Origin: an uncultured Verrucomicrobiota bacterium
Lineage (GTDB): Bacteria > Verrucomicrobiota > Verrucomicrobiae > Opitutales > Opitutaceae
Direction of reading: 5' to 3'
Length of the DNA stretch: 16,471 bases
Assembly: GCA_946482165.1 (NCBI GenBank)
Contig: CAMLQS010000084.1
Location: 1 to 16,471, forward strand
The notes under the pieces: model-generated
What the model was told of the DNA's origin: nothing
Databases searched by the model: none
The model's input: only the letters and a program-made list of their open reading frames with translations
Translations under genes and position numbers: made by a program
Shown here: piece by piece, positions 1 through 7,318 of the stretch
Layout: every line of letters starts with the position of its first letter
How positions within the stretch are numbered: the stretch's first letter is position 1

Positions 1-14
1 CCGCCAAGAAGTAA
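1..14 (+). CDS. Possible 3' end of an upstream gene (ends Ala-Lys-Lys-stop)
   Basis: One frame of the first bases reads Ala-Lys-Lys followed by a TAA stop at 12-14, and pth starts 66 bp later on the same strand. A Lys/Ala-rich tail fits a ribosomal protein. In many bacteria rplY (L25/CTC) lies just before pth, so that is the natural guess. Four codons cannot identify a gene, and this could be chance. Confidence 0.3.
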
Positions 15-80
15 GCGTCGTCGTCCCGCGACCCACCCCGCGCCTTGCCGCCCGGGGCGAGCGCGTTTGTTCTTTGAGTC

Positions 81-671
81 ATGCCCATTTCGCTCGTTGC
101 CGGCCTCGGCAACCCCGGTCGCGCCTACGCCGCCACCCGCCACAACGCGGGCTGGATGGTGGTCGATGCGCTCGCCGCGGCGGAAAAGCTCTCCTGGAAA
201 ACCGAGGAGCGCTTCGAGGCCGAGATCGCCCGCTGGGACTTCGTTCCAGGCCACACCGTGTGGCTGGCCAAGCCGCTTACGTTCATGAACGAAAGCGGCC
301 GCGCCATCCAGAAGCTTGCCGCCTTTCACAAGGTGCCGCCGGCCTCGATCACGGTTGTGTATGACGATCTCACCATCGACTGCGGCCTGTTGAAGGTCTC
401 GGTCAAGGGCAGCGCCGGCGGCCACAACGGCATCGCCGATCTGCTCGCCCGCACGGGGGACGGCTTTATCCGCTACCGCCTCGGCATCGGACCCAAGCTT
501 CCTCGCGAAATGAACCTCAAGGACTACGTGCTCGGCCGCTTCACGGACGAACAACTTCACCTCTTTAATCAACAACTCCCACGTTTCATCATAGGCCTCC
601 GCCTCCTGCTCGCGCAGGGACCGGACCAAGCCATGAACCAGCTTAACCGCCGCACCCTCCCAACATCATGA
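81..671 (+). CDS. pth: Peptidyl-tRNA hydrolase
   Basis: This cytoplasmic enzyme cleaves the ester bond of peptidyl-tRNAs that drop off ribosomes and recycles the tRNA. The 196-residue length is normal for bacterial Pth. The family signatures are all visible. GLGNPG at 8-13 carries Asn11, and RHNAG at 20-24 carries the presumed catalytic His21. KPLTFMNESG spans 64-73. Asp95 in VYDDL corresponds to E. coli Asp93, and GGHNG at 113-117 carries Asn116. The ATG at 81 places the GLGNPG motif at the usual distance from the N-terminus. Its TGA stop overlaps the rpsF ATG in an ATGA arrangement (668-671), so the two genes are probably translationally coupled. No Shine-Dalgarno sequence precedes the start. 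Confidence 0.97.
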   Translation: MPISLVAGLGNPGRAYAATRHNAGWMVVDALAAAEKLSWKTEERFEAEIARWDFVPGHTVWLAKPLTFMNESGRAIQKLAAFHKVPPASITVVYDDLTIDCGLLKVSVKGSAGGHNGIADLLARTGDGFIRYRLGIGPKLPREMNLKDYVLGRFTDEQLHLFNQQLPRFIIGLRLLLAQGPDQAMNQLNRRTLPTS

Positions 672-967
672 GCGCCACCGCTACCCGCAACTACCTCGCC
701 ACCTTCATCCTCGACAACCGGGGCAAGGAAGAGACCGTCGAGCAGATCGTCGAGGTCGTAAAGACCGAGATCACCGCCGTTTCCGGCACCGTTTCGTCCG
801 TCGATACCGTCGGCCGCAAGGACTTCGCCCGCGTCACGGACAACAAGTTCCCCGCCGCCAGCTACGTCCAGATCAAGTTCTCCGGCCCCGCCACGGCGCC
901 CGCCGCGCTCAAGGAGCGCCTCCGCCTCAAGCACAGCGTCTATCGCACGCTCGTCCAGGCCGCCTAA
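668..967 (+). CDS. rpsF: 30S ribosomal protein S6
   Basis: S6 is a small-subunit ribosomal protein that binds 16S rRNA in the platform, normally together with S18. The 99-residue product matches the usual S6 length. It has the expected beta-alpha-beta start (RNYLATFIL at 7-15), a helix and strands ending in a basic segment (ERLRLKHSVYRTL). The sequence is divergent, without the textbook MRxYE start, so the call leans partly on context: pth overlaps it by 4 bp upstream and ssb and rplI follow. The partner gene rpsR is not in its usual place between ssb and rplI. No Shine-Dalgarno sequence is seen, and coupling to pth termination may drive initiation. Confidence 0.9.
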   Translation: MSATATRNYLATFILDNRGKEETVEQIVEVVKTEITAVSGTVSSVDTVGRKDFARVTDNKFPAASYVQIKFSGPATAPAALKERLRLKHSVYRTLVQAA

Positions 968-1020
968 ACGAGCCTGTTCGTCGTCGCTTCGTCGCACGGA
1001 ATCCCCCCACCCTCCCCGCC

Positions 1021-1521
1021 ATGGCCAACCTCAATCGTGTTCTCTTGATCGGAAACCTTACCCGTGATCCCGAGCTGCGCGTCACGCCCAAGGGCACGGC
1101 CATCTGTCAGTTCGGCCTGGCGATCTCCCGATCGTTCAAGGACGAGTCCGGCCAGACCCGCGAGGAAGCCACCTTCGTGGACATCGAAGCCTGGGGCAAA
1201 CAAGGCGAGCTCATCGCCAAGTATTGCACCAAGGGCCGTCCCCTCTTCGTCGAGGGACGGCTTCGCTTCGACCAGTGGGAGGACAAGCAGACCCAGCAAA
1301 AGCGTTCCAAGCTCAAGGTCGTCCTCGAGAACTTTCAGTTCCTCGGCGGACGCGAAGGCGGCGCTCCCGGCGCCGGCGGCTCCCCCGCCGGATCCGGCGA
1401 GGACGTCGACCAGAGCTTCGAGCAGCCGCAGCGCTCCGCCCCGCCGCCCCGCGCGCCGGGCGGCGGCCGCCCCGCTCCCGCGCCCCAGCACGACATCAAC
1501 GACGAGGACGTGCCCTTCTAA
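1021..1521 (+). CDS. ssb: Single-stranded DNA-binding protein
   Basis: SSB coats single-stranded DNA during replication, repair and recombination and recruits partner proteins through its C-terminal tip. Residues 1-110 form the OB-fold, opening with MANLNRVLLIGNLTRDPELR and containing FVDIEAWGK (52-60) and the GRLRFDQWED region (79-88). Residues 111-157 are a flexible linker rich in Gly, Pro and Ala. The acidic tip DINDEDVPF (158-166) is the expected partner-binding tail. The 166-residue length is typical. The gene lies 53 bp after rpsF and 59 bp before rplI on the same strand. A pyrimidine-rich run rather than a Shine-Dalgarno sequence precedes the ATG. Confidence 0.97.
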   Translation: MANLNRVLLIGNLTRDPELRVTPKGTAICQFGLAISRSFKDESGQTREEATFVDIEAWGKQGELIAKYCTKGRPLFVEGRLRFDQWEDKQTQQKRSKLKVVLENFQFLGGREGGAPGAGGSPAGSGEDVDQSFEQPQRSAPPPRAPGGGRPAPAPQHDINDEDVPF

Positions 1522-1580
1522 AGGCCTTCCCGTCGCCACGACATCCCGTATCCTTTAACCAATACAACACACTACTCACC

Positions 1581-2120
1581 ATGGCCCACCATGAAGTCCT
1601 CCTCCTGAAGCCCGTCGCCAACCTCGGCGGCGAAGGCGATCAAGTCCGCGTCCGCGCCGGCTACGCCCGCAACTTCCTCATCCCCCAAAAGGCCGCCGTC
1701 GCCCTGACCCAGGCCAACCGCAAGCGCGTCGAGTCGCTCAAGAAGCAGCGCGCCAACCGCGAGGCCACCGAGCTCTCCGGCGCCCAGGAACTCGCCAAGA
1801 AGATCGCCAAAGTCTCCCTCGCGTTCGTCGTCAAGACGGGCGAAGGCGGCAAGATGTTCGGCGCGATCACCTCGGCCGATCTCTACCAGAAGTTCGTCGA
1901 GGCCGGTGTCGAGGTCGACAAGAAGAAGATCCACCTCCACACGCCGGTGAAGACCCTCGGCAAGCACGAGGTGTCCATCAAGCTGCACCCCGAGGTCAGC
2001 GTGGAAGTCTCCTTCGACGTCGTCTCCGAGAACCCGATCGAACAGGCTCCCCCCGCGGAAGAGGCCCCGGCGCCCAAGACCTACTCGAAGGCCAAGAAGA
2101 AGACCGACAAGGCCGAATAA
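1581..2120 (+). CDS. rplI: 50S ribosomal protein L9
   Basis: L9 binds 23S rRNA near the base of the L1 stalk and helps maintain reading frame. The ATG at 1581 is chosen because translation from it gives the canonical L9 N-terminus (VLLLKPVANLGGEGDQV, then VRAGYARNFLIP at 24-35). An upstream in-frame extension runs through ssb and is not credible. A connecting helix covers about 45-80 and the C-terminal domain about 80-150 (KMFGAITSADL at 91-101). Residues about 150-179 form an extra tail rich in Pro, Glu, Ala and Lys beyond the usual length of about 150. A strong terminator 30 bp downstream ends the pth-rpsF-ssb-rplI cluster. Confidence 0.97.
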   Translation: MAHHEVLLLKPVANLGGEGDQVRVRAGYARNFLIPQKAAVALTQANRKRVESLKKQRANREATELSGAQELAKKIAKVSLAFVVKTGEGGKMFGAITSADLYQKFVEAGVEVDKKKIHLHTPVKTLGKHEVSIKLHPEVSVEVSFDVVSENPIEQAPPAEEAPAPKTYSKAKKKTDKAE

Positions 2121-2149
2121 GCGGACGCCCGCGATTTCAGTTTCCCAAG

Positions 2150-2179
2150 GCCGCGCCCGATCCCGGGCGCGGCTTTTTT
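2150..2179 (+). terminator. Rho-independent terminator after rplI
   Basis: A perfect 10-bp GC-rich stem (GCCGCGCCCG at 2150-2159, CGGGCGCGGC at 2164-2173) with a 4-nt ATCC loop is followed directly by six T residues. It lies 30 bp after the rplI stop and should end the ribosomal-protein transcript, so dnaB needs its own promoter. Confidence 0.93.
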
Positions 2180-2568
2180 GCGCCCGCCTTTCCTCCGAAT
2201 TCGCGGAAATAAAAAGTGCGACGGGGGCATAATTCGGTGGGCGCTCCCGCAAGCGGGATTGAGTGCCGAAGCACGTCCTGACGCCCCGGACAAAACACCG
2301 TGAACCGGATCTTGGACCGATGCTCACCCGTCGCGAAACCCACAAAAGCCACGAGCCGCCATTCGGCAAGCCGGACTTCGTATCGAAACACACGAACTCC
2401 CCGTCCGAAAAAACCAGGATCTGTCGGCCCGAAGCGGATCCGCACAGACTGAAGGCGCCTCTGGCCGGATCCGCCAACGGATCCCCCGGCCACCGCCTTA
2501 TGCACCTGCTTCAAACCTCTCCTTGCCCCGGTGACGCAGCCTCCCTTCCCTCTCGCGCTTCGTCCGCG
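2180..2568 (+). other. Intergenic region upstream of dnaB with foldable segments
   Basis: About 390 bp lie between the rplI terminator and the dnaB start. An in-frame reading extends up from dnaB to 2263, but its composition is not protein-like. Visible elements are a CATAAT hexamer at 2228-2233 (candidate -10 with no good -35) and complementary GGTGGGC (2236-2242) and GCTCACC (2322-2328). Between these lie small hairpins at 2245-2258 (loop CAAG), 2263-2274 (loop CGAA) and 2275-2291. Farther down are a second CAAG-loop hairpin at 2362-2375, a GCGGATCCGC palindrome at 2434-2443, and an inverted repeat GGATCCG/CGGATCC at 2467-2484. I do not recognise a known RNA family here. It probably holds the dnaB promoter and leader. 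Confidence 0.5.
2467..2484. repeat. Inverted repeat GGATCCG-CCAA-CGGATCC upstream of dnaB
   Basis: Perfect 7-bp arms (2467-2473 and 2478-2484) surround a 4-nt spacer. It lies 85 bp before the dnaB ATG and close to another CGGATCCG palindrome at 2435-2442. There is no T-run, so it is not a terminator. It could be an operator or a leader hairpin. Confidence 0.5.
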
Positions 2569-3996
2569 ATGTCCGACTCCGCCAGCCACTCTTCCGCCGC
2601 TTCCGCCCGCTCCCCCCGCCGCTCCCGCGCGGATGGAAACTTCCCTTCCCCGGCTTCCGCGCCCGGCCGCGTGCCGCCGCACTCCGTCGAGGCGGAGGAA
2701 CAGCTCCTCTCCGCCTGCTTGCTCGACGGCGGCGACGTCGTCGCACGCTGCTTGGAAGGCAAAATCGCGGCGGCATCCTTTTACGTCCCCGCCAACCGCC
2801 TCATCTACGAAAAGCTCCTTGAGCTCTACAACGCCGGCAAGCCCATCGACCTCGCCATCCTCGCCGAGGAGCTGAAAACTACCCGCCAGCTCGACGAAAT
2901 CGGCGGCTACGCCTACCTCACGCGGATCTCCGGCCGCATCCCCACCACCGCCGGCGCCGCCTACTTCATCGAAAAGGTCCGCGAACTCGCCCTCCTCCGC
3001 GAAATCATCCGCGCCGCCACCGGCGCCGTGGAAGATTGCTACGGCTATACCGGCGGGATTCAGGAATTCGTCGATAAGATCGAGCAGAGCATGTTCAAGG
3101 TCACGCAGGAGCGCGTCGGCGACGGCGCCAAGCCCATGCGCGAGCCGACGAAGGAGGCCATGCATGTCATCCAAAAGATGCTCATGAAGAAGGGCGAGCT
3201 CACCGGCGTGAGCACCGGCTACAAGGACATCGACCGCTATCTCTTCGGCCTTCAAAAATCGGAAATGATCGTCCTCGCGGGACGCCCTTCCTGCGGAAAA
3301 ACCTCGCTGGCGATGAACTTCGCCGAACACGCCGCCCTGCCGAACCGCGGCGCCGGCGTGACCACGCTGGTCTTCTCGCTCGAAATGAGCGCGGCCCAGC
3401 TCGCCCTGCGTCTCCTCTGCTCTCGCTCGCGCGTGAACATGAAGCTCCTGCGAGACGGCCTTCTCTCCAAAAACGGCGAGGAGCAGCAGGAACTGCTCAA
3501 AGTCGCCGACGAGTTTTCGAAATCGCCCCTCTTCATCGACGATTCCAGTTCGCTCTCCGTCATGGAGCTGCGCGCCAAGGCCCGCCGGCTCCACGCACGC
3601 CAGCCCCTGGGCCTCATCGTCGTGGACTATCTCCAGCTCATCAGCCCCACCGACGGCACCGTGCCGCGCGAACAGCAGGTCGCCGAGGCCTCCCGCGGCC
3701 TGAAGGCACTGGCCAAGGAACTCGAGGTGCCCGTGATCGTGCTCGCCCAGCTCAACCGCTCCGCCGAAAAAGAAAACCGCGCCCCCCGCCTTTCCGACCT
3801 TCGCGAGTCGGGCTCCATCGAGCAAGACGCCGACGTCGTCCTCATGCTCAACCGCCCGAAGGAAGAAAACGACAAATTCCAAGTCGCCAGCGGCACAATG
3901 GAACTCTTTATCTCAAAAAACCGTAACGGCGAAGTGGGCGATCTTAAGCTCACCTTCCTCAATTCGATTACCCGCTTTGAAAACTACACGCAGTAA
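2569..3996 (+). CDS. dnaB: Replicative DNA helicase DnaB
   Basis: DnaB is the hexameric ATP-driven helicase that unwinds DNA at the replication fork. From the ATG at 2569 the protein has 475 residues, normal for the family. Residues 1-35 are a Ser/Arg/Pro-rich leader. The N-terminal primase-interacting domain begins at PPHSVEAEEQLLSACL (about 36-51). The RecA-like domain has Walker A GRPSCGKTS (238-246, Lys244), a conserved FSLEMS (269-274), and Walker B LIVVDYLQL (349-357, Asp353). It also has LAQLNR (392-397) and SDLRESGSIEQDAD (409-422). An in-frame ATG at 2500 and a longer reading from 2263 exist, but they would add sequence unlike DnaB. No Shine-Dalgarno sequence decides the start. The gene overlaps bamA by 20 bp. 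Confidence 0.96.
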   Translation: MSDSASHSSAASARSPRRSRADGNFPSPASAPGRVPPHSVEAEEQLLSACLLDGGDVVARCLEGKIAAASFYVPANRLIYEKLLELYNAGKPIDLAILAEELKTTRQLDEIGGYAYLTRISGRIPTTAGAAYFIEKVRELALLREIIRAATGAVEDCYGYTGGIQEFVDKIEQSMFKVTQERVGDGAKPMREPTKEAMHVIQKMLMKKGELTGVSTGYKDIDRYLFGLQKSEMIVLAGRPSCGKTSLAMNFAEHAALPNRGAGVTTLVFSLEMSAAQLALRLLCSRSRVNMKLLRDGLLSKNGEEQQELLKVADEFSKSPLFIDDSSSLSVMELRAKARRLHARQPLGLIVVDYLQLISPTDGTVPREQQVAEASRGLKALAKELEVPVIVLAQLNRSAEKENRAPRLSDLRESGSIEQDADVVLMLNRPKEENDKFQVASGTMELFISKNRNGEVGDLKLTFLNSITRFENYTQ

Positions 3997-6442
3997 GCCC
4001 GCCGCGCGTCTCGTCGCGCGCCTTGCCCTCCTCGTCACCCTTTTCGTCGCCTCCGCGGTCTTTCCCGCCGCCCCCCTTGGCGCGCAGCCCGTCGCCGGTG
4101 GCGCGGCCACCGCGCCGTCCGCGGCGCCCTCCGTGCGCGTGGGCGACATCACGGTCCGCTTCAACGGCCCGGCCACCGTCGCCGAACAGGTCGTGCGAGC
4201 CAACATGCAGCTCCAGGAGGGCTCCGCGCTGGAGGACTCGCTCATCGACCGCGACATCCGATCCCTCTACCGCACCGGCCAATTCGAGTTTATCGAGTTC
4301 AAACGTGGCGCGCTAGTCGACGGCAAGGTCGACCTCGTCGTCGAGGTCACCTCCAAATTTCGCGTCTCCACCATCACCTTCGAGGGCAACAAAAAGGTGA
4401 AGGCCAAGCGCCTCCTCAAAGAGGCCAAGACCAAGGAAAACCTGCCCCTCGACGAGCGCCAGGTGAAGGAGGACGCCGAGAAGATCCGCGAGTTCTACCA
4501 GAAGTCCGGTTACAACCAGGCCAAGATCGAATACCGCATCGAGCGCGACAAAGCCACCGGCCTCGGCCGCGTGTTCTTCACCATTCAGGAAGGCGCGAAG
4601 GTCCGCATCAAACGCGTCAATTTCGAGGGCAACACCGCCTTCTCCGACCGCAAGCTCCGCAAGGTCGTCGAGACTCGCAAGTGGAACATCTTTTCCTGGC
4701 TGACCGACACCGGTCGTTTCCGCGACGACCGCTACGAGACGGACTTCGACAAGCTCCGCGACCACTACCGCGACCATGGCTTCCTCGACGTGGAAATCGA
4801 TCCCGCCCAAGTCGGGTTCGACTACCCCAAGCCGAACCGGCTCGTTCTCACCTTCTCGATCAACGAAGGGCGCCAATACAAGGTCGGCTCCATCGCCATC
4901 AGCGGCAACACCCTCTATCCCACTGAAAAGCTGCTGACGGTCCTCAAACTCAAGACGGGCGACGTCTTCTCGCCGTCAGGTATCGAGAAAGATCAAAAGG
5001 CCTTGGAAAACTTCATCGGCAAGGACGGCTACGTCGACGCGCGCGTGCGCATCATCCGAAAGCCGAATCTCGAAAGCGGCGCCATCGACGTCGAATATCA
5101 GTTTACCGAGGGAGAGAAATACAACGTCGAGTCCATCCGCCTCGAAGGAAACACCAAGACCAAGAGCATCGTCATCCTTCGTGAACTCGTCCTCGGACCG
5201 GGCGAAGTTTTCAATACCGTCCGCATGCAGACCTCGAAGCTGCGTCTCGAGAACACCCGCTTCTTCGAAGAGGTGAACATGAGCCCCGAGGTCACCAACC
5301 TCCCCGGCCGCCGGAACCTCAAGATCGCCGTGAAGGAAGGCCGCACCGGCAACCTCACCTTCGGCGCCGGCTTCAGCTCGCTCGAGCGCGCCATCGTTTT
5401 CGCCGAGGTCAGCCAATCCAACTTCGATCTCTTCAACCGAAAGAGCTTCTTCCAAGGCGACGGCCAGAAGTTCCGCCTCCGTCTCCAGCTCGGCTCCCGC
5501 TCCAGCGAGGCCACGATGAACTTCGAGGAACCCTGGTTCCTGGAGCGCGAACTCGCCCTCGGGTTCAATCTCTACCGCTCCTCCTCGGACTACTACAGCG
5601 ACATCTACGAGGAGACCCGCACCGGAGCCGAAGTTTACCTCCGCAAGCGCCTTTTCGAACTCGTCGAAGGCCGGCTCGGCTACACCTACGAAATCGTCGA
5701 GATTTCCGATGTCGACCGCGAGACCGCCCCGTTCCTCCTCGACGAGGAAGGCGAACGGTCCGTCTCCAAGCTCACCTTCAAGCTTCTCCGCGACACCCGC
5801 GATCGCCTCTACAACACCACCCGCGGCAATCGCGTCGAGCTGGGCACCGAGCTCGCCGGCGGTCCCTTCGCGGGCGAAACGGATTACTACCGCGTCGAGC
5901 TTCGCGCGTCGCAGTATTACAACACCTTCGAAACCCTCAACCAGGTGCTCTCGTTCATCGGTCGCGCCGGCGTGATCGACTCCTACGGGGACTCGGATCG
6001 CGTGCCCTACTTCGACCGCATGTTCCTCGGCGGCCCCAGCAGCCTCCGCGGCTTCGAGTTCCGCGAAGTCGGCCCCAAAGACATGGTCGGGCTCCGAACC
6101 CAGCCCGACCCCGACGGCCTGGGCATGGCCCCCGACCCCGACGGCGCCGATGTGCCGCCCACCTACGAACCCATCGGCGGCAACACCTACGCGATGGGAA
6201 GCATCGAATACACCTTCGAGGTCGTGAATCCCCTCCGCCTGGCGGTATTCTACGATATCGGCTACGTGAATCTCGACGCGTGGGATTTCGACCCGGCCAA
6301 CTACAACGACAACTTTGGCTTCGGCATTCGCCTCATGGTCGGCGGCGCTCCCCTTAGTCTCGACTTTGGTATCCCGCTGACGACCGACGATTATAACGAC
6401 GACGGGCTTCAGTTTAACTTTTCCTTTGGCACCCGTTTCTGA
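3977..6442 (+). CDS. bamA: Outer membrane protein assembly factor BamA (Omp85)
   Basis: BamA is the central subunit of the complex that folds beta-barrel proteins into the outer membrane. The 821-residue product has a signal peptide: Lys/Arg-rich start, hydrophobic stretch at about 16-33, and probable cleavage after LGA (34-36). Five POTRA domains follow at roughly 53-125, 128-208, 209-300, 301-381 and 382-455. Each of the later four has a recognisable F/L-E-G-N or S-G-N turn. The barrel runs from about 456 to the end, with the loop-6 signature LGGPSSLRGF (LRGF for the usual VRGF) and a terminal beta-signal ending in Phe. The TTG at 3977 is the only start that yields the signal peptide, and it lies inside the last codons of dnaB. 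ompH follows 57 bp later. Confidence 0.96.
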   Translation: MKTTRSKPAARLVARLALLVTLFVASAVFPAAPLGAQPVAGGAATAPSAAPSVRVGDITVRFNGPATVAEQVVRANMQLQEGSALEDSLIDRDIRSLYRTGQFEFIEFKRGALVDGKVDLVVEVTSKFRVSTITFEGNKKVKAKRLLKEAKTKENLPLDERQVKEDAEKIREFYQKSGYNQAKIEYRIERDKATGLGRVFFTIQEGAKVRIKRVNFEGNTAFSDRKLRKVVETRKWNIFSWLTDTGRFRDDRYETDFDKLRDHYRDHGFLDVEIDPAQVGFDYPKPNRLVLTFSINEGRQYKVGSIAISGNTLYPTEKLLTVLKLKTGDVFSPSGIEKDQKALENFIGKDGYVDARVRIIRKPNLESGAIDVEYQFTEGEKYNVESIRLEGNTKTKSIVILRELVLGPGEVFNTVRMQTSKLRLENTRFFEEVNMSPEVTNLPGRRNLKIAVKEGRTGNLTFGAGFSSLERAIVFAEVSQSNFDLFNRKSFFQGDGQKFRLRLQLGSRSSEATMNFEEPWFLERELALGFNLYRSSSDYYSDIYEETRTGAEVYLRKRLFELVEGRLGYTYEIVEISDVDRETAPFLLDEEGERSVSKLTFKLLRDTRDRLYNTTRGNRVELGTELAGGPFAGETDYYRVELRASQYYNTFETLNQVLSFIGRAGVIDSYGDSDRVPYFDRMFLGGPSSLRGFEFREVGPKDMVGLRTQPDPDGLGMAPDPDGADVPPTYEPIGGNTYAMGSIEYTFEVVNPLRLAVFYDIGYVNLDAWDFDPANYNDNFGFGIRLMVGGAPLSLDFGIPLTTDDYNDDGLQFNFSFGTRF

Positions 6443-6499
6443 TTCGCGTGTCCTCGAACTTTCCGTCCCTTCAACTCTCCGAATTTTAAACTACATCGC

Positions 6500-7171
6500 A
6501 TGAACAAACTCCTCGCCATCCTTTGCGCCATTGCTGGCTTCGTCGGCATCGCCGCCGCCCCCGCGTCCGCCCAACCCGCCCCCAAGATCTACGTCGTCGA
6601 CATGGCCAAGCTCCTCGACGGGCACCACAAGACCGAAGAGCAGAACGCCAAGCTCAAGGGCGACGAAGCCAAGGCCAACGAGGAGCTCGAGAAGATCAAC
6701 AGCGAGGGCAAAACCCTCGTCGAACAGCTCAAGAAACTCGAAGAGGACAGCAAGAACCCCGCCCTCGCCACCGAGGCCAAGGAAAAGCTCCAGGCCGAGA
6801 TGCGCACCAAGATCGAGGACATCCAAAAGAAACAGAACGAGGTGACGTCGTTCCGCGGCAACACCCAGCGCTCCCTCCAGCAGCGCATCCAGAACTTCCG
6901 CAAGCTCATGTTCGAGGAGATCTCCGTCACCGTGACCGAGGTCGCCAAGAAAAAGGGCGCCACGCTCGTCTTCGACAAGTCCGGCCCGACCCTCATCGGC
7001 ATCAACCCGCTCGTCTACTCGGACGCCGCTTACGACCTCACCGAAGAGGTTCAAAAAGAACTTAACAAGAACCGTCCCGCCGGCAGCTCCGCGCCCGCCG
7101 CTCCCGCGGCCGCCAAGCCTGCCGCCGAATCCGGTTCCGACGCCAAGGTCACCTTCCCCGGCGCCAAGTAA
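6500..7171 (+). CDS. skp: OmpH/Skp family periplasmic chaperone
   Basis: Skp (OmpH) is a periplasmic trimeric chaperone that holds unfolded outer-membrane proteins on the way to BamA. The 223-residue product has a signal peptide with probable cleavage after ASA (22-24). A start typical of the family follows (KIYVVDMAKLLDGH at 29-42), then a long Lys/Glu-rich coiled-coil region (about 45-150). The C-terminal strand segment GATLVFDKSGPTLIGINPLVY (153-173) closes the body as in Skp. Residues about 193-214 are an extra Ala/Pro-rich tail. It lies directly after bamA and ends at a strong terminator, the usual bamA-skp-lpxD order. Confidence 0.93.
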   Translation: MNKLLAILCAIAGFVGIAAAPASAQPAPKIYVVDMAKLLDGHHKTEEQNAKLKGDEAKANEELEKINSEGKTLVEQLKKLEEDSKNPALATEAKEKLQAEMRTKIEDIQKKQNEVTSFRGNTQRSLQQRIQNFRKLMFEEISVTVTEVAKKKGATLVFDKSGPTLIGINPLVYSDAAYDLTEEVQKELNKNRPAGSSAPAAPAAAKPAAESGSDAKVTFPGAK

Positions 7172-7197
7172 GAGCTCCCCGCTCCCGATTTCCTTCG

Positions 7198-7226
7198 CCC
7201 GACGCGTCCATCGCGTCGGGTTTTTT
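7198..7226 (+). terminator. Rho-independent terminator after ompH/skp
   Basis: A perfect 9-bp stem (CCCGACGCG at 7198-7206, CGCGTCGGG at 7212-7220) with a TCCAT loop is followed by six T residues. It lies 26 bp after the stop codon and should separate the bamA-ompH transcript from lpxD, at least partly. Confidence 0.93.
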
Positions 7227-7227
7227 A

Positions 7228-7239
7228 TTGTCCGGACAA
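7228..7239. promoter_or_regulatory. 12-bp perfect palindrome in the lpxD upstream region
   Basis: TTGTCCGGACAA is a perfect palindrome immediately after the ompH terminator and about 80 bp before lpxD. Its position fits an operator for lpxD transcription. A few 12-bp palindromes are expected by chance in a window this size, so this is only a candidate. Confidence 0.25.
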
Positions 7240-7318
7240 GCCGCCTTCTGACGATGCCTTGGGCTAAATTCCCCGTTCGACATTGCCGTCGGGTCGCTCG
7301 TCATTGGGCGCTCTTCGT

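Noticed and set aside
2500..2568. DnaB start at the ATG at 2500 or earlier
   Set aside because: The added residues are not conserved-looking and include the palindromic region. The start at 2569 already gives a normal length.
2137..3882. Long minus-strand open frame of about 580 codons opposite rplI and dnaB
   Set aside because: It is antisense to the clearly coding dnaB, its composition is unlike a real protein, and GC-rich codon bias commonly leaves such open antisense frames.
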